The position numbers and the translations under genes are program-made. DNA of 26,261 bases from Deinococcus alpinitundrae (GTDB lineage Bacteria; Deinococcota; Deinococci; Deinococcales; Deinococcaceae): NCBI RefSeq assembly GCF_009982895.1, contig NZ_WXZL01000037.1, forward strand, positions 1 through 26,261, read 5' to 3'. The notes under the pieces were generated by a model. The model was not told where the DNA came from and searched no databases. It saw only the letters and a list, made by a program, of their open reading frames with translations. The first letter of the stretch is position 1, and each line of letters begins with the position of its first letter. This document shows positions 1 through 7,392 of this stretch, one piece after another.

Positions 1-170
1 TTCCAGTCTTGGCTATGTCCCCCCTGCCGAGTTCGCTGCCCGCTATCATCCAACCTAGAAGTGACTTGCCTGCTGGTCCTGCGTTTTGGGTTCACTCCAC
101 AGACTCTGTAAGAAGTCCCACAGACTCTTACTTGACGGATCGTGCGCACACCGCCCACCAGGAGCTGAAG

Positions 171-2105
171 ATGACGCACTTATTTCCCCCAGGACGTGTC
201 CTGCTCAGTCAGGTGGTCTCGATCAATGCTGAAGTGACAGTGCTGCTCGATGCTCAGTGGCGCGTCTTCTCTTGCAATCCAGCCGCGCAGGCAGTCCTCA
301 GTGCTTCGGCGGAGATTGTGTTGGGGCAGGAGGTGTTTGCCTGGATTCATCCTGATGACCACCTCACCTTGAAGAACTCGCTCCAGCACAGTCCGGTCAT
401 GGATGCTGCCGAAAGCGTGCGGGTGCGCGTTCGGCGGGCGAACGGTGAATGGCTGTGGGTCCGCGCGTCATCCGTGTCGTTCCTGAACGATCCAAACGTG
501 CAGACCACGGTGCTGCAATTTCACCCGGAGCAGCGGCTCCAGGATAAGCACCGCAGAGCGCTGTGGGAAATGGCTCAGGCCGTGAACAGCACCTACGTTC
601 TCCCCGAGGTCATCAGCGCGCTCCTGACCAGCGGCGTTGAAGTGCTCGGTGCTGGCGCAGGGAGTATCCGCCTGATCAGCGCCAACGGGCAATACCTCGA
701 GTTGGCCAGTGACGCGGGCTTTTCAACTCAAAGTACCGTACTGGACAGCCTCCTCCCCCTGACGCTCAAGATGCCGGTCACGGATGTGGCCCGGAGTGGT
801 GAAGCGCTCTTCATGAGCAATCAGACGTTCCAGGCCCTCTACCCGGAAATTCATGCGCAGCATGGCCTGGAATTTCAGAGTGTCGCTGTCCTGCCACTCA
901 TGGTCGGCAATCGCCTGCTCGGCGTGCTGGCGCTTTTGTTCCACCAAAATCACAAGTTTGACGTTCAGGAGCAGACCTTTTTGCAGATGGTCGCTCAGTT
1001 GTGTGCGCCGGCCCTGGACCGCAGTCGCCTCGCTCAGGAACTCAAGCGTGAACAGGACTGGTCACGCGCCGTCAACCTCAACAGTTCCGATATCGCTACC
1101 ATTCTGGATGACCAGGGACTGATCCGTTACCAGAGCGGGTCCATCGAACGCATTCTGGGGTACTCCGCAACCGACCTGCTCGATCAGAGTATCTACCCAT
1201 TGATTCACCCGGACGATCACCCTCAGGTGCAGCAGGCTCTGGTGCAGCTCTTTCCAGGCAGCGACCCGGTCACCTTCACCTACCGCGGTCAACACCAAGA
1301 CGGTCACTGGGTCTGGCTCGAAAGCATCGGCGCTGACCTCCATCACCAACCACATGTCAATGGTGTGCTGGTCAACTCCCGGGATGTCAGTGCCCGCGAA
1401 GAAGCCCGTCTGGTGCAACAAGACATCCTCGAGCGTCTGACCGTCAGCGAACGCAACTTCAAGCGCCTGGCCGACCACGCCAGCGACCTCGTCCGCCAGT
1501 ACGCCCTCGACGGCAGTGTGGTCTACGCCTCGCCGACCGCGCGCGACCTACTCGGTTACGACAGTGAAGACCTACTGGGACCCGACCCTCTGCATCACGT
1601 ACACGAAGAGGATCTCCCAGCCCTTCAGGAAGCCTTTCAGCGCCGCTTCAGCGCTGGTTTCGAGCAAGAAAAGTTCGAGTACCGTTTGCGGCGCCGAGAT
1701 GGAACGTACCTGTGGGTGGAGACCGTCTTCAAAGCCGTACGCGACCCGGAAACCCAGCAGATCACCGCGTTCATCGATACGTCCAGGGACATCGACCAGC
1801 GCAAGCAGGCCGAGCAGCATCTCAACGTCCAGCTGGACCGCTACCACCACCTGCTGGACTTCACCGCTTCCTTGGAGCAGCTGCGTGATCCGGCGGCCCT
1901 CACGGCCGAAGCGCTGCACAAGTGCCTGGAACTCACCGAATACGACTACGGCTACGCTTTTGCCTGGAGCGGCTCCGGCTTGACGTTCGAAGCTCAGGCG
2001 GGGATGACGTCGGCGGCCATCAGTGACTTCATGGATGAGCTTCGCCTTCACAGGTTGACGCCGGCCGTTGATCAGGCCATCCGACGAGCAAGCCCTGGCC
2101 GATGA
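171..2105 (+). CDS. PAS-GAF-PAS-PAS sensor protein, truncated in a second GAF domain
   Basis: This is the sensory part of a multi-domain signalling protein, of the kind that normally feeds a histidine kinase or a diguanylate cyclase. Counting from ATG 171, I read a PAS domain (about 15-120, with WIHPDDH and the PAC-like NGEWLWVRA), a GAF domain (about 130-285), two more PAS domains (about 305-410 with LIHPDDH, and 430-545 with RRRDGTYLWVE), and the start of a second GAF (about 565-635). It then stops: no H-box, HATPase or GGDEF domain follows. I chose ATG 171 because AGGAG lies 6-7 nt upstream; the frame is open upstream to position 9 but that stretch is low-complexity. The last residues (about RRASPGR) are out of family and coincide with a frame change into an unrelated ORF, so the protein is probably a 3'-deleted remnant with no output domain. 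Confidence 0.8.
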   Translation: MTHLFPPGRVLLSQVVSINAEVTVLLDAQWRVFSCNPAAQAVLSASAEIVLGQEVFAWIHPDDHLTLKNSLQHSPVMDAAESVRVRVRRANGEWLWVRASSVSFLNDPNVQTTVLQFHPEQRLQDKHRRALWEMAQAVNSTYVLPEVISALLTSGVEVLGAGAGSIRLISANGQYLELASDAGFSTQSTVLDSLLPLTLKMPVTDVARSGEALFMSNQTFQALYPEIHAQHGLEFQSVAVLPLMVGNRLLGVLALLFHQNHKFDVQEQTFLQMVAQLCAPALDRSRLAQELKREQDWSRAVNLNSSDIATILDDQGLIRYQSGSIERILGYSATDLLDQSIYPLIHPDDHPQVQQALVQLFPGSDPVTFTYRGQHQDGHWVWLESIGADLHHQPHVNGVLVNSRDVSAREEARLVQQDILERLTVSERNFKRLADHASDLVRQYALDGSVVYASPTARDLLGYDSEDLLGPDPLHHVHEEDLPALQEAFQRRFSAGFEQEKFEYRLRRRDGTYLWVETVFKAVRDPETQQITAFIDTSRDIDQRKQAEQHLNVQLDRYHHLLDFTASLEQLRDPAALTAEALHKCLELTEYDYGYAFAWSGSGLTFEAQAGMTSAAISDFMDELRLHRLTPAVDQAIRRASPGR

Positions 2106-2553
2106 GCTGCTCGCTCACCCATTGCATCCGGAAGTCCACCGACTCCTGCTCCTTTTCCCGCTCAAGCGCCTCACGTTCACGGCCACGCTCAGCGCAGAAA
2201 GCACCCCCAAAGTCATCACGCTGGCCTTGAGACTCGACGACGGACGGCACTACAACAATCCCGCTGGCGCGTATGTCGCCCAGCACCAGTCCGACGAAGT
2301 CTCGGCACTCTGGGCCGCGCTGCACTACAAACTTGGCCGGCACATGACGCTCCGCGCTGCCGCGCTGGGCAGTTGGTCGTACAACGCCCTGTTGGAGAAG
2401 CAGTATCAGGCCGCGAGAGAACGCCGCGAGGTGGTCAGTACGCACGCCCTGAGCAGCCCGGAGGCCTATTTCGCAGAATTGCTCGCCGAAGCGGTTGTGC
2501 GGCAGGCTGATGACCCACCATCGGCCATCTTTAACGTTACCCTTGACCTCTAA
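2059..2553 (+). pseudogene. 3' fragment of an unrecognised gene fused to the sensor gene
   Basis: An open frame in a different phase from the PAS/GAF gene begins just after a TGA at 2056 and overlaps its last 16 codons. It encodes about 160 residues with good third-position GC, so it looks like true coding sequence. I do not recognise the family. It is Leu/Ala-rich, with a segment containing LALRLDDGRHYNN and a predicted helical, charged C-terminal part (LLEKQYQAARERREV). There is no ATG with a ribosome binding site; only a TTG at 2068 could start it. The simplest reading is the 3' end of another gene joined by a deletion at about 2060-2090. A small expressed hypothetical protein from TTG 2068 is the alternative. 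Confidence 0.4.
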
Positions 2554-2651
2554 CCAATGATCTGAGTCTGAAAACGAAAGGAAAGGAAAGTCCCTAGATC
2601 GTACAGACGACTCAGGAGCACTTCAGTCGGAACTGCCGTTCGCCGCAGAAT

Positions 2652-2800
2652 CTGATCCAATTCCCCCGTGCGGAATTGGAACAGCCGCGCGAAGATCATG
2701 AGCCAGCGACCACCCAGAGCGACCCCGCGTTCCTAGAACGGATCACCGTCAATTACGTCCGGCATCAGCTCACGTGCTACGAGGACGATCTAGCCACGTT
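2652..2800 (+). pseudogene. Short coding remnant in front of the hydrolase
   Basis: In the frame that includes position 2676, about 45 residues read like genuine protein (containing FLERITVNYVRHQLTCYEDD), after which the frame turns into the antisense-like low-complexity translation of the hydrolase gene. I interpret it as the N-terminal remnant of an unidentified gene, cut where the hydrolase begins. No start or ribosome binding site is obvious. Low confidence. Confidence 0.22.
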
Positions 2801-3613
2801 GGCTCCACCGTCATTTCCTGCGACGGGACCCAGATCGCCTACCGGACGGTCGGCAATGGTCCCTCGGTTATCGTCGTCCCGGGGGTCCTCTCAACTGCGT
2901 CGACGTACGCCGACTTTGCCGATGCGCTCTCCTCGTCTTTCACGGTTCATACCATCGAACGGCGGGGACGTGGGCTTAGTGGCTCGCAAGGAAAAGACTA
3001 CAGCGTTCTCAAAGAGCGAGAGGATGTGCTCGCGCTCCAGAATGCGACTGGAGCGCGCTTCCTTGTGGGCCACAGTTACGGCGGCCTCGTCTCCCTCGAG
3101 GCGGCGCGCTCGAACCTCGAATTCTCGCGCGTCGCCGTCTACGAACCTGGCGTATCGGTTGAAGGGTCAATCAGCACGCACTGGACGGCTGCCTACCAGG
3201 AGAGGCTGAAGCAGGGCAAGCTGCTCGATGCCTTTGTGGAGTTTACGTTGGGAACCGGCCCTGACCGTATCCGCCGAACGCCAAGGTGGCTCATGAAGCT
3301 GATGATCCCACGGGTCGTGAAGCCCAGGGAACTCCAGGAAATGCTCAGTCTTCTCCCGGAAAACCTGAACGAACACCTGGCCCTGGCGGCGCTCGACAGT
3401 ACGTACCACAACTACCGTGAGGTGGAAGCGGAGGTCCTGATCATGCTGGGGGGACGAAGCGGGTTCAAATGGGTAGAGACGGCGGTCACTCAACTCGGCC
3501 GGATTTTGCCCTTCTCCGAAACGAGGCTCTTCCCGACCCTTGACCATTTTGGCATCAATGAGGGGGAGACCCAGGAAGTGGCCCAAGTGATCAGGGACTT
3601 TTTCCTGCGTTAG
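2774..3613 (+). CDS. Alpha/beta hydrolase
   Basis: A cytoplasmic alpha/beta-hydrolase-fold enzyme of about 279 residues, the usual size for this family; the substrate cannot be told from sequence. Visible features are the N-terminal strand pair (VISCDGTQIAYRTVGNGP), the oxyanion-side loop VVPGVLST, the RRGRGLSG segment, the nucleophile elbow GHSYGG (Ser at about residue 99), and a C-terminal LDHFGIN carrying the probable catalytic His. The acid is probably near LGGRSG or in the preceding strand but is not certain. The only start upstream of the fold is GTG 2774, which has no good Shine-Dalgarno and lies within an older coding remnant, so the first 8 or so residues are probably not native. The gene could be weakly expressed or dead for that reason. 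Confidence 0.75.
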   Translation: MLRGRSSHVGSTVISCDGTQIAYRTVGNGPSVIVVPGVLSTASTYADFADALSSSFTVHTIERRGRGLSGSQGKDYSVLKEREDVLALQNATGARFLVGHSYGGLVSLEAARSNLEFSRVAVYEPGVSVEGSISTHWTAAYQERLKQGKLLDAFVEFTLGTGPDRIRRTPRWLMKLMIPRVVKPRELQEMLSLLPENLNEHLALAALDSTYHNYREVEAEVLIMLGGRSGFKWVETAVTQLGRILPFSETRLFPTLDHFGINEGETQEVAQVIRDFFLR

Positions 3614-4175
3614 CGTTTTCCCGGCCCTCCAGCCAGACCAGCCGGAGCACCACCATACTCACCCCGGGCTGATCCATCTGGTTGGGTTGGCCACGGACAG
3701 CCGCGGATCTCTTGAGGGTTACGTCCTTCTGCTGAGCAGGGCGGTGAGGCAGTCTCTACGCGCTTTCCACATTTGCTCAAAAACTTGCATTTCCGTTTGC
3801 AGAATAGAAGGCATCGGCTGCGGGGACAAACCGAGACGGCCGGCAATTCGTCCGGTCTCTGGCGGCTCTGCCCGGTACTAAGCTGATTCGCCGACCTGTA
3901 TCCGTTCCATCAGGGCCCGCTGGTCAACAGACAGGGGGCCAAAGGCTGAGAGGCTTTGTTCGGTCGTCGCCTGGCTGCATTCAGGGCGCCTGAACGGAGT
4001 CGAGCGCAATTCCAGAAAGAGCGGGGTAGACCAGAACTGCACCGTTCCGACTCTCCCTGTCGGCTTTCAGCCTCAAGCCCCAGATGAGTCAACGAGTGAG
4101 CTTGGAACCGGTTGTCGGGACCCAATGAAGGGGTAAGGCGGAGTTCAGGTGTGGCCTGGCATGGCACCGCCTGGA
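3614..4175. other. Intergenic stretch, no gene seen
   Basis: About 560 bases between the hydrolase stop and the partition cassette. Open frames here are short, lack ribosome binding sites and give compositionally odd translations. I see no transposase motif, tRNA or strong terminator. Confidence 0.5.
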
Positions 4176-4244
4176 GGTATACACCGCTGGGATACCGGGT
4201 ATCCCATTTTTTGTGTACACCTTCGTTGCTGAAAGGTGTACACA
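4176..4244 (+). promoter_or_regulatory. Phd/YefM-type operator cluster upstream of parA
   Basis: Two perfect GTGTACAC palindromes lie at 4213-4220 and 4236-4243, and a one-mismatch copy (GGTATACACC) at 4176-4185. The two perfect sites together form a larger inverted repeat, TGTGTACACCTT (4212-4223) and AAGGTGTACACA (4233-4244), with centres 23 bp apart, about two helical turns. Phd and YefM antitoxins are known to bind palindromes with a TGTACA core. The downstream gene starts with a Phd/YefM-type domain, so autoregulation through these sites is a direct prediction. Confidence 0.7.
4188..4206. repeat. Candidate parS centromere, left copy
   Basis: TGGGATACCGGGTATCCCA is a perfect 19-bp palindrome with a single central G. 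The same core recurs at 6235-6252, just after parB. Perfect palindromes of this size next to parAB are typical ParB sites. Here it lies between the distal and proximal Phd-type operators, so ParB bound here might also affect parA transcription. Confidence 0.55.
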
Positions 4245-4255
4245 TCTCTTACAAT
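4226..4255 (+). promoter_or_regulatory. parA promoter, probably leaderless
   Basis: A -10 box TACAAT (4250-4255) follows a weak -35 TTGCTG (4226-4231) at 18 bp. The -10 ends 6 nt before ATG 4262, so transcription should start at or next to the start codon. One GTGTACAC operator lies in the spacer and the other just upstream of the -35, which suits repression. Confidence 0.55.
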
Positions 4256-4261
4256 ACCTAT

Positions 4262-5302
4262 ATGGCCGTCAAGGGGTCGGACCCCACCCTGAAAATCCGT
4301 GAGTTACGGTCCACCCTAGCAGAAGTGCTGCAGCAGGTCGAGAACGGGCAACGGGTGCTGGTCGAGAAGTACTACACGCCAGTGGCGGCCATCGTTCCGA
4401 TCTCCGACTATCTGGCCCTGAGACGGTTGGATGCCAGCCGCACGCAGACTCAACTTACAAAGGAGAAGCACATGGCCCACCGCATCGTCGTGACGAATAT
4501 CTCAGGCGGCGAAGGCAAGACTTCGGTCACTCGAGAACTCGCCTTCGCCCTACTCGAACAGGGGTACAAAGTGGCGCTGATGGACACCGATCCTCAGGCT
4601 TCGCTGACAAAATCTCTGGGCCTGCACGACGAGGAAGGCGGACTTGGTCGCGACGAGATGCCGGGTTTTCAAGAGAAGCACACCGTGCTCGGTGCCTTTC
4701 AGAAGGAAAGCGGGGAAGGTCGGCTCGGCCCTCCGATTCAGCTGATGGACCTTGACATCTGGGTGTCGAACGACCACCTCTACGGTGCCGACACCCTGAT
4801 CGCCAGTGACCTGTCTCGCCTAGGGAACCTGAGGGAAGCCCTGGATGAGGTCTCCGATCAGTACGACTTCGTGTTGATCGACACCAAGCCTGGAATCACA
4901 CCGCTGCTCAACGCCTCGGTCGCCGCGGCTGATCATTTGATAGTGCCGATCTCCGGAGACAAAGGAACGGAGAACCTCGACAAGATCGTCCGGTTGATCA
5001 AGGCGGCCCGGGGTTTTGCGCCGAGAATCGGGGTTCGAATGTTCGTTCCGAACCGGGTGCGGGGCAACACACGGGTCTATAAGGAGTTGCTGGAACTCAT
5101 GCAGAGTTACAAGACGGTCGCGCCGCTCTCCAGCCAGATCCGCGATAGCGTGATCGTGATGGAAGCGGCCCGGGCAAGAAAGTCGGTCTTGAAATACCGG
5201 CCGGGGTCCGAGGTGGCGCAGGATATCCGGAACGTCGCCCAAGATCTGCTGATGCTGCTGGGGGTCGTCGCTGCGGAGTCGGCCACCGGAGGCCAGTCAT
5301 GA
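4262..5302 (+). CDS. parA: ParA partition ATPase with N-terminal Phd/YefM-like domain
   Basis: Plasmid partition ATPase that, with ParB, moves replicon copies over the nucleoid. Residues 1-62 are a Phd/YefM antitoxin-type DNA-binding domain (IRELRSTLAEVLQQVENG, then PVAAIVPISDYLAL); 63-70 are a linker; 71-346 are ParA. In the ParA part, the P-loop is SGGEGKTS (81-88), followed by DTDPQAS and the Walker B segment FVLIDTKPG. The P-loop has Ser where most ParA proteins have the signature Lys (KGGxGKT), so the usual trans-acting Lys is missing. ATG 4262 is chosen because a -10 box lies 6 nt upstream. A second in-frame ATG (4472, residue 71) has AAAGGAG before it and would give a 276-residue ParA without the Phd domain. 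No toxin gene (Doc/YoeB type) is adjacent. The Phd part probably replaces the HTH that autoregulates P1-type ParA. Confidence 0.9.
   Translation: MAVKGSDPTLKIRELRSTLAEVLQQVENGQRVLVEKYYTPVAAIVPISDYLALRRLDASRTQTQLTKEKHMAHRIVVTNISGGEGKTSVTRELAFALLEQGYKVALMDTDPQASLTKSLGLHDEEGGLGRDEMPGFQEKHTVLGAFQKESGEGRLGPPIQLMDLDIWVSNDHLYGADTLIASDLSRLGNLREALDEVSDQYDFVLIDTKPGITPLLNASVAAADHLIVPISGDKGTENLDKIVRLIKAARGFAPRIGVRMFVPNRVRGNTRVYKELLELMQSYKTVAPLSSQIRDSVIVMEAARARKSVLKYRPGSEVAQDIRNVAQDLLMLLGVVAAESATGGQS
4459..4474 (+). promoter_or_regulatory. Internal ribosome binding site and in-frame ATG inside parA
   Basis: AAAGGAG at 4459-4465, then 6 nt, then ATG 4472. The ATG is in frame and starts exactly at the ParA domain (MAHRIVVTN). 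This is the strongest Shine-Dalgarno of the cassette, while the upstream ATG appears leaderless. It suggests two ParA forms from one gene. Confidence 0.6.
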
Positions 5303-6207
5303 CCCGCAAGCTGGGGTCCGGTGCGGCCGTCAACCCGATGGCGATGATGGAAGAACTGAACGCCAAGGCACTGGACGCTGAAGTGGCCCTTCAGGAAATC
5401 ACGGTCGTCCCGGGATTCAATCCCCGCCGTCTGCTGTCGGATGACGCCCTGCAGGCAGATGCTTTGGCGGACCTCACAGAAAGCATTCGGACGTATGGAC
5501 TGATCCAGCCGCTGATCGTACGCCGGAAGGGCACCCAGATCCAGCTGATCGCAGGGGAGAGGCGGCTTGGGGCTGCGCGACTCGCCGGATTAAAGAAGGT
5601 GCCGGTGATGTTCCTCGAGGTTGACGATGATCAGGCCTATGAGATCGCGGTCCTCGAGAACGGCCAGCGCCAGGATCTCGACCTAGTGACCGAGACGCTG
5701 ATCGGCTTCGACCTGCTCTCCAGGCGCCTGAAGATGGATCAGGAGGCGGTGGTCGCATACCTCAATGCAGTCCGGAAGGGCCGGCGGGAGGATGACCTGC
5801 AAGTCGAACCGCTGCTCCGCAGGTCCTTCGGCACCGGGATCACCGCCTGGTCTCAACGGCGCGCCTCAATCCTCAAGATGCTTCCGGGCGAGCACGCAGC
5901 CATTCGTCAAGGACAGGTCGATACCAAGGTCTGCGCCGAACTCGTGGTCCTTGGGACGGATGTCGGGCAGCGGGCCCTGCTCTTGCAGCGCGCCATTAAC
6001 GAAAAGCTCAGCGCCGACCAGATGCGCCGTCTGGTCCGGGACATCCTGAACAGGGAAGACCAGGGGTCCCGGTCCCTGTCCACCCGAATCCAGGCTGTGA
6101 AAAAGGATCTTCCCAGACTGACACGCCTCACCGGGACAGAAGCCGTCAGGGCAGATAAATTGATCGCTGATCTGGAAACGAAACTGTCCGCTCTTCTGCA
6201 CCCCTGA
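5299..6207 (+). CDS. parB: ParB family centromere-binding protein
   Basis: Plasmid partition protein that binds the centromere and stimulates ParA. It is 302 residues long, normal for the family. The N-terminal CTPase/ParB domain (about 30-130) shows PGFNPRR, SIRTYGLIQPLIVR, IAGERRLGAARLAG and AVLENGQRQDLDLVTE, matching the conserved ParB boxes. A helical region (about 140-225) should hold the HTH, and the C-terminus is a charged helical, probably dimerising part. ATG 5299 overlaps the parA stop (ATGA), so the genes are translationally coupled in one operon. A 33-bp palindrome begins 20 bp after the stop and contains the same core as the candidate centromere upstream of parA. Confidence 0.92.
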   Translation: MTRKLGSGAAVNPMAMMEELNAKALDAEVALQEITVVPGFNPRRLLSDDALQADALADLTESIRTYGLIQPLIVRRKGTQIQLIAGERRLGAARLAGLKKVPVMFLEVDDDQAYEIAVLENGQRQDLDLVTETLIGFDLLSRRLKMDQEAVVAYLNAVRKGRREDDLQVEPLLRRSFGTGITAWSQRRASILKMLPGEHAAIRQGQVDTKVCAELVVLGTDVGQRALLLQRAINEKLSADQMRRLVRDILNREDQGSRSLSTRIQAVKKDLPRLTRLTGTEAVRADKLIADLETKLSALLHP

Positions 6208-6226
6208 CCGTTGGTAGCTGATCTTC

Positions 6227-6259
6227 AGGGCCGTGGGATACCGGGTATCCCACGGCCCT
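6227..6259. repeat. Candidate parS centromere, right copy, within a 33-bp palindrome
   Basis: Arms AGGGCCGTGGGATACC (6227-6242) and GGTATCCCACGGCCCT (6244-6259) are perfect reverse complements around a central G. The inner 18 bases are identical to the left copy at 4188-4206. The longer GC-rich arms, 20 bp after parB, would also fold into a 16-bp RNA hairpin, although no T-run follows. It may serve as both centromere and transcript end. Confidence 0.6.
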
Positions 6260-6395
6260 CAGGTTTCGTCGACAGTGGGGCACCGTGCCCTCACCGGAGT
6301 ACAACCAGCCGTCAGATCCGCAGCTTCACCCGGCGGACCGGCTCCCGGTGGTTGGCCGGACTACAGGAGTCCGGGCGGAGGCCGGCATCAATGGA

Positions 6396-7256
6396 TCAGA
6401 CAGGAGCGGCCAAGCTCCGAGGTCGGAGCCTGGCCGCTTCACTCTGCGCCTGCACGCCACATGCACTCATGACGGCCAGCCGGCGAAGAATCCGGGCCGT
6501 TGCCTCGTCCACAGGGAAGAAACACTCCAGAGCCAGCTCGGACAGCGTGACGTCCACCGGCGTCCCGAACACGGTGGTCGTGCTTATGAGAGACAGGATT
6601 CCCTGCGGCGTGACCAGTCGGAGTGGAACTGCGATTTCCAGCTGAGAACGCGGGGCTGGCGACGGACCCGGCTGCCGGGGCACCGGGTAGCTCTGAAGTT
6701 CCTCCAACAGCGCCAGCAACACCGGATCCGCGGTGAACTCCACCTGCTGGCGCGGCTCCGCCAGCAGGTGGGCGCGCCACTGGGCAAGATTCTCGATGCG
6801 CGGAGCGATGCCTTCCGGATGGAGGCTGAGACGCAGGACGTTCACCGGCGGTACCAGAAGCCTGGGTGCCACCTCCACCAGCAGCGTGTCCACCGCATGG
6901 TTGGCCGCCACCAGCGACCAGTGCCGGTTGATCGCCAGCGCCGGATACGGCTCATGACCCTTCAAGATTGCCTCCACCGCCTGCCGCGCCGCGCCCAGGT
7001 CCGACAGGGCCTGCTCCGGAAAGATGGGGGCGTATCCAGCTGCGCTGAGCAGCACATTCCGCTCCCGCAGGGGCACCGCCAGGGACTCAGCCAGATGAAG
7101 CACCATTCCCCAGCTGGGCACTGAGCGCCCGGTTTCGACGAAACTCAGATACCGGGATGAGATGTCCGCCTCACCGGCCAGGTCGAGCTGACTCAATCGG
7201 CGCCGCACTCGCCACTGGCGCAGCATCTCACCCACCGTGCCCTTCACCTGTGTCAT
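6396..7256 (-). CDS. XRE-type regulator with MmyB-like ligand-binding domain
   Basis: A transcription regulator of 286 residues. An N-terminal XRE helix-turn-helix (about 8-65: LRQWRVRRRLSQLDLAGEADISSRYLSFVETGRSVPS) is followed by the C-terminal domain typical of the MmyB-like group (about 95-270: YPALAINRHWSLVAANHAV, then FTADPVLLALLEELQSYP and VFGTPVDVTLSELALECFFPVDEAT). Members often control a neighbouring small metabolic gene. Here it is divergent from an NTF2-like protein. ATG 7256 is chosen because a TATGAT box on this strand ends 6 nt upstream and no Shine-Dalgarno is visible, which suggests a leaderless message. The frame is open a further 66 codons upstream, but that part is antisense to the divergent leader and looks non-coding. 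Confidence 0.85.
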   Translation of the reverse strand: MTQVKGTVGEMLRQWRVRRRLSQLDLAGEADISSRYLSFVETGRSVPSWGMVLHLAESLAVPLRERNVLLSAAGYAPIFPEQALSDLGAARQAVEAILKGHEPYPALAINRHWSLVAANHAVDTLLVEVAPRLLVPPVNVLRLSLHPEGIAPRIENLAQWRAHLLAEPRQQVEFTADPVLLALLEELQSYPVPRQPGPSPAPRSQLEIAVPLRLVTPQGILSLISTTTVFGTPVDVTLSELALECFFPVDEATARILRRLAVMSACGVQAQSEAARLRPRSLAAPV

Positions 7257-7262
7257 GGAGCG

Positions 7263-7268
7263 ATCATA
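7263..7268 (-). promoter_or_regulatory. -10 box of the XRE/MmyB-like regulator gene
   Basis: TATGAT on the minus strand, with 6 nt between it and ATG 7256. No clear -35 is found at 17 bp. The position predicts a leaderless transcript. Confidence 0.45.
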
Positions 7269-7392
7269 TCGGCCGACTGCCACATATTCCATGACCTCAG
7301 AGGTAATCGACGCTATCGCCTGCACAGGCCACCATAGGGACCAAGCCCAGCGACGAGCCGATGCCCGACCGTCGGGCCACAAGGAGCAACCC

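Noticed and set aside
3614..4175. Small frames on both strands in the gap before parA
   Set aside because: Short, without binding sites, and with stop-rich alternatives; nothing supports a gene.
4112..4261. N-terminal extension of ParA upstream of ATG 4262
   Set aside because: It would pass through the operators, candidate parS and promoter; translation there is not protein-like.
6285..7124. 279-codon plus-strand frame opposite the XRE/MmyB-like gene
   Set aside because: Antisense shadow with Arg/His/Gln-rich composition; the minus strand carries a clear HTH and MmyB-like domain.
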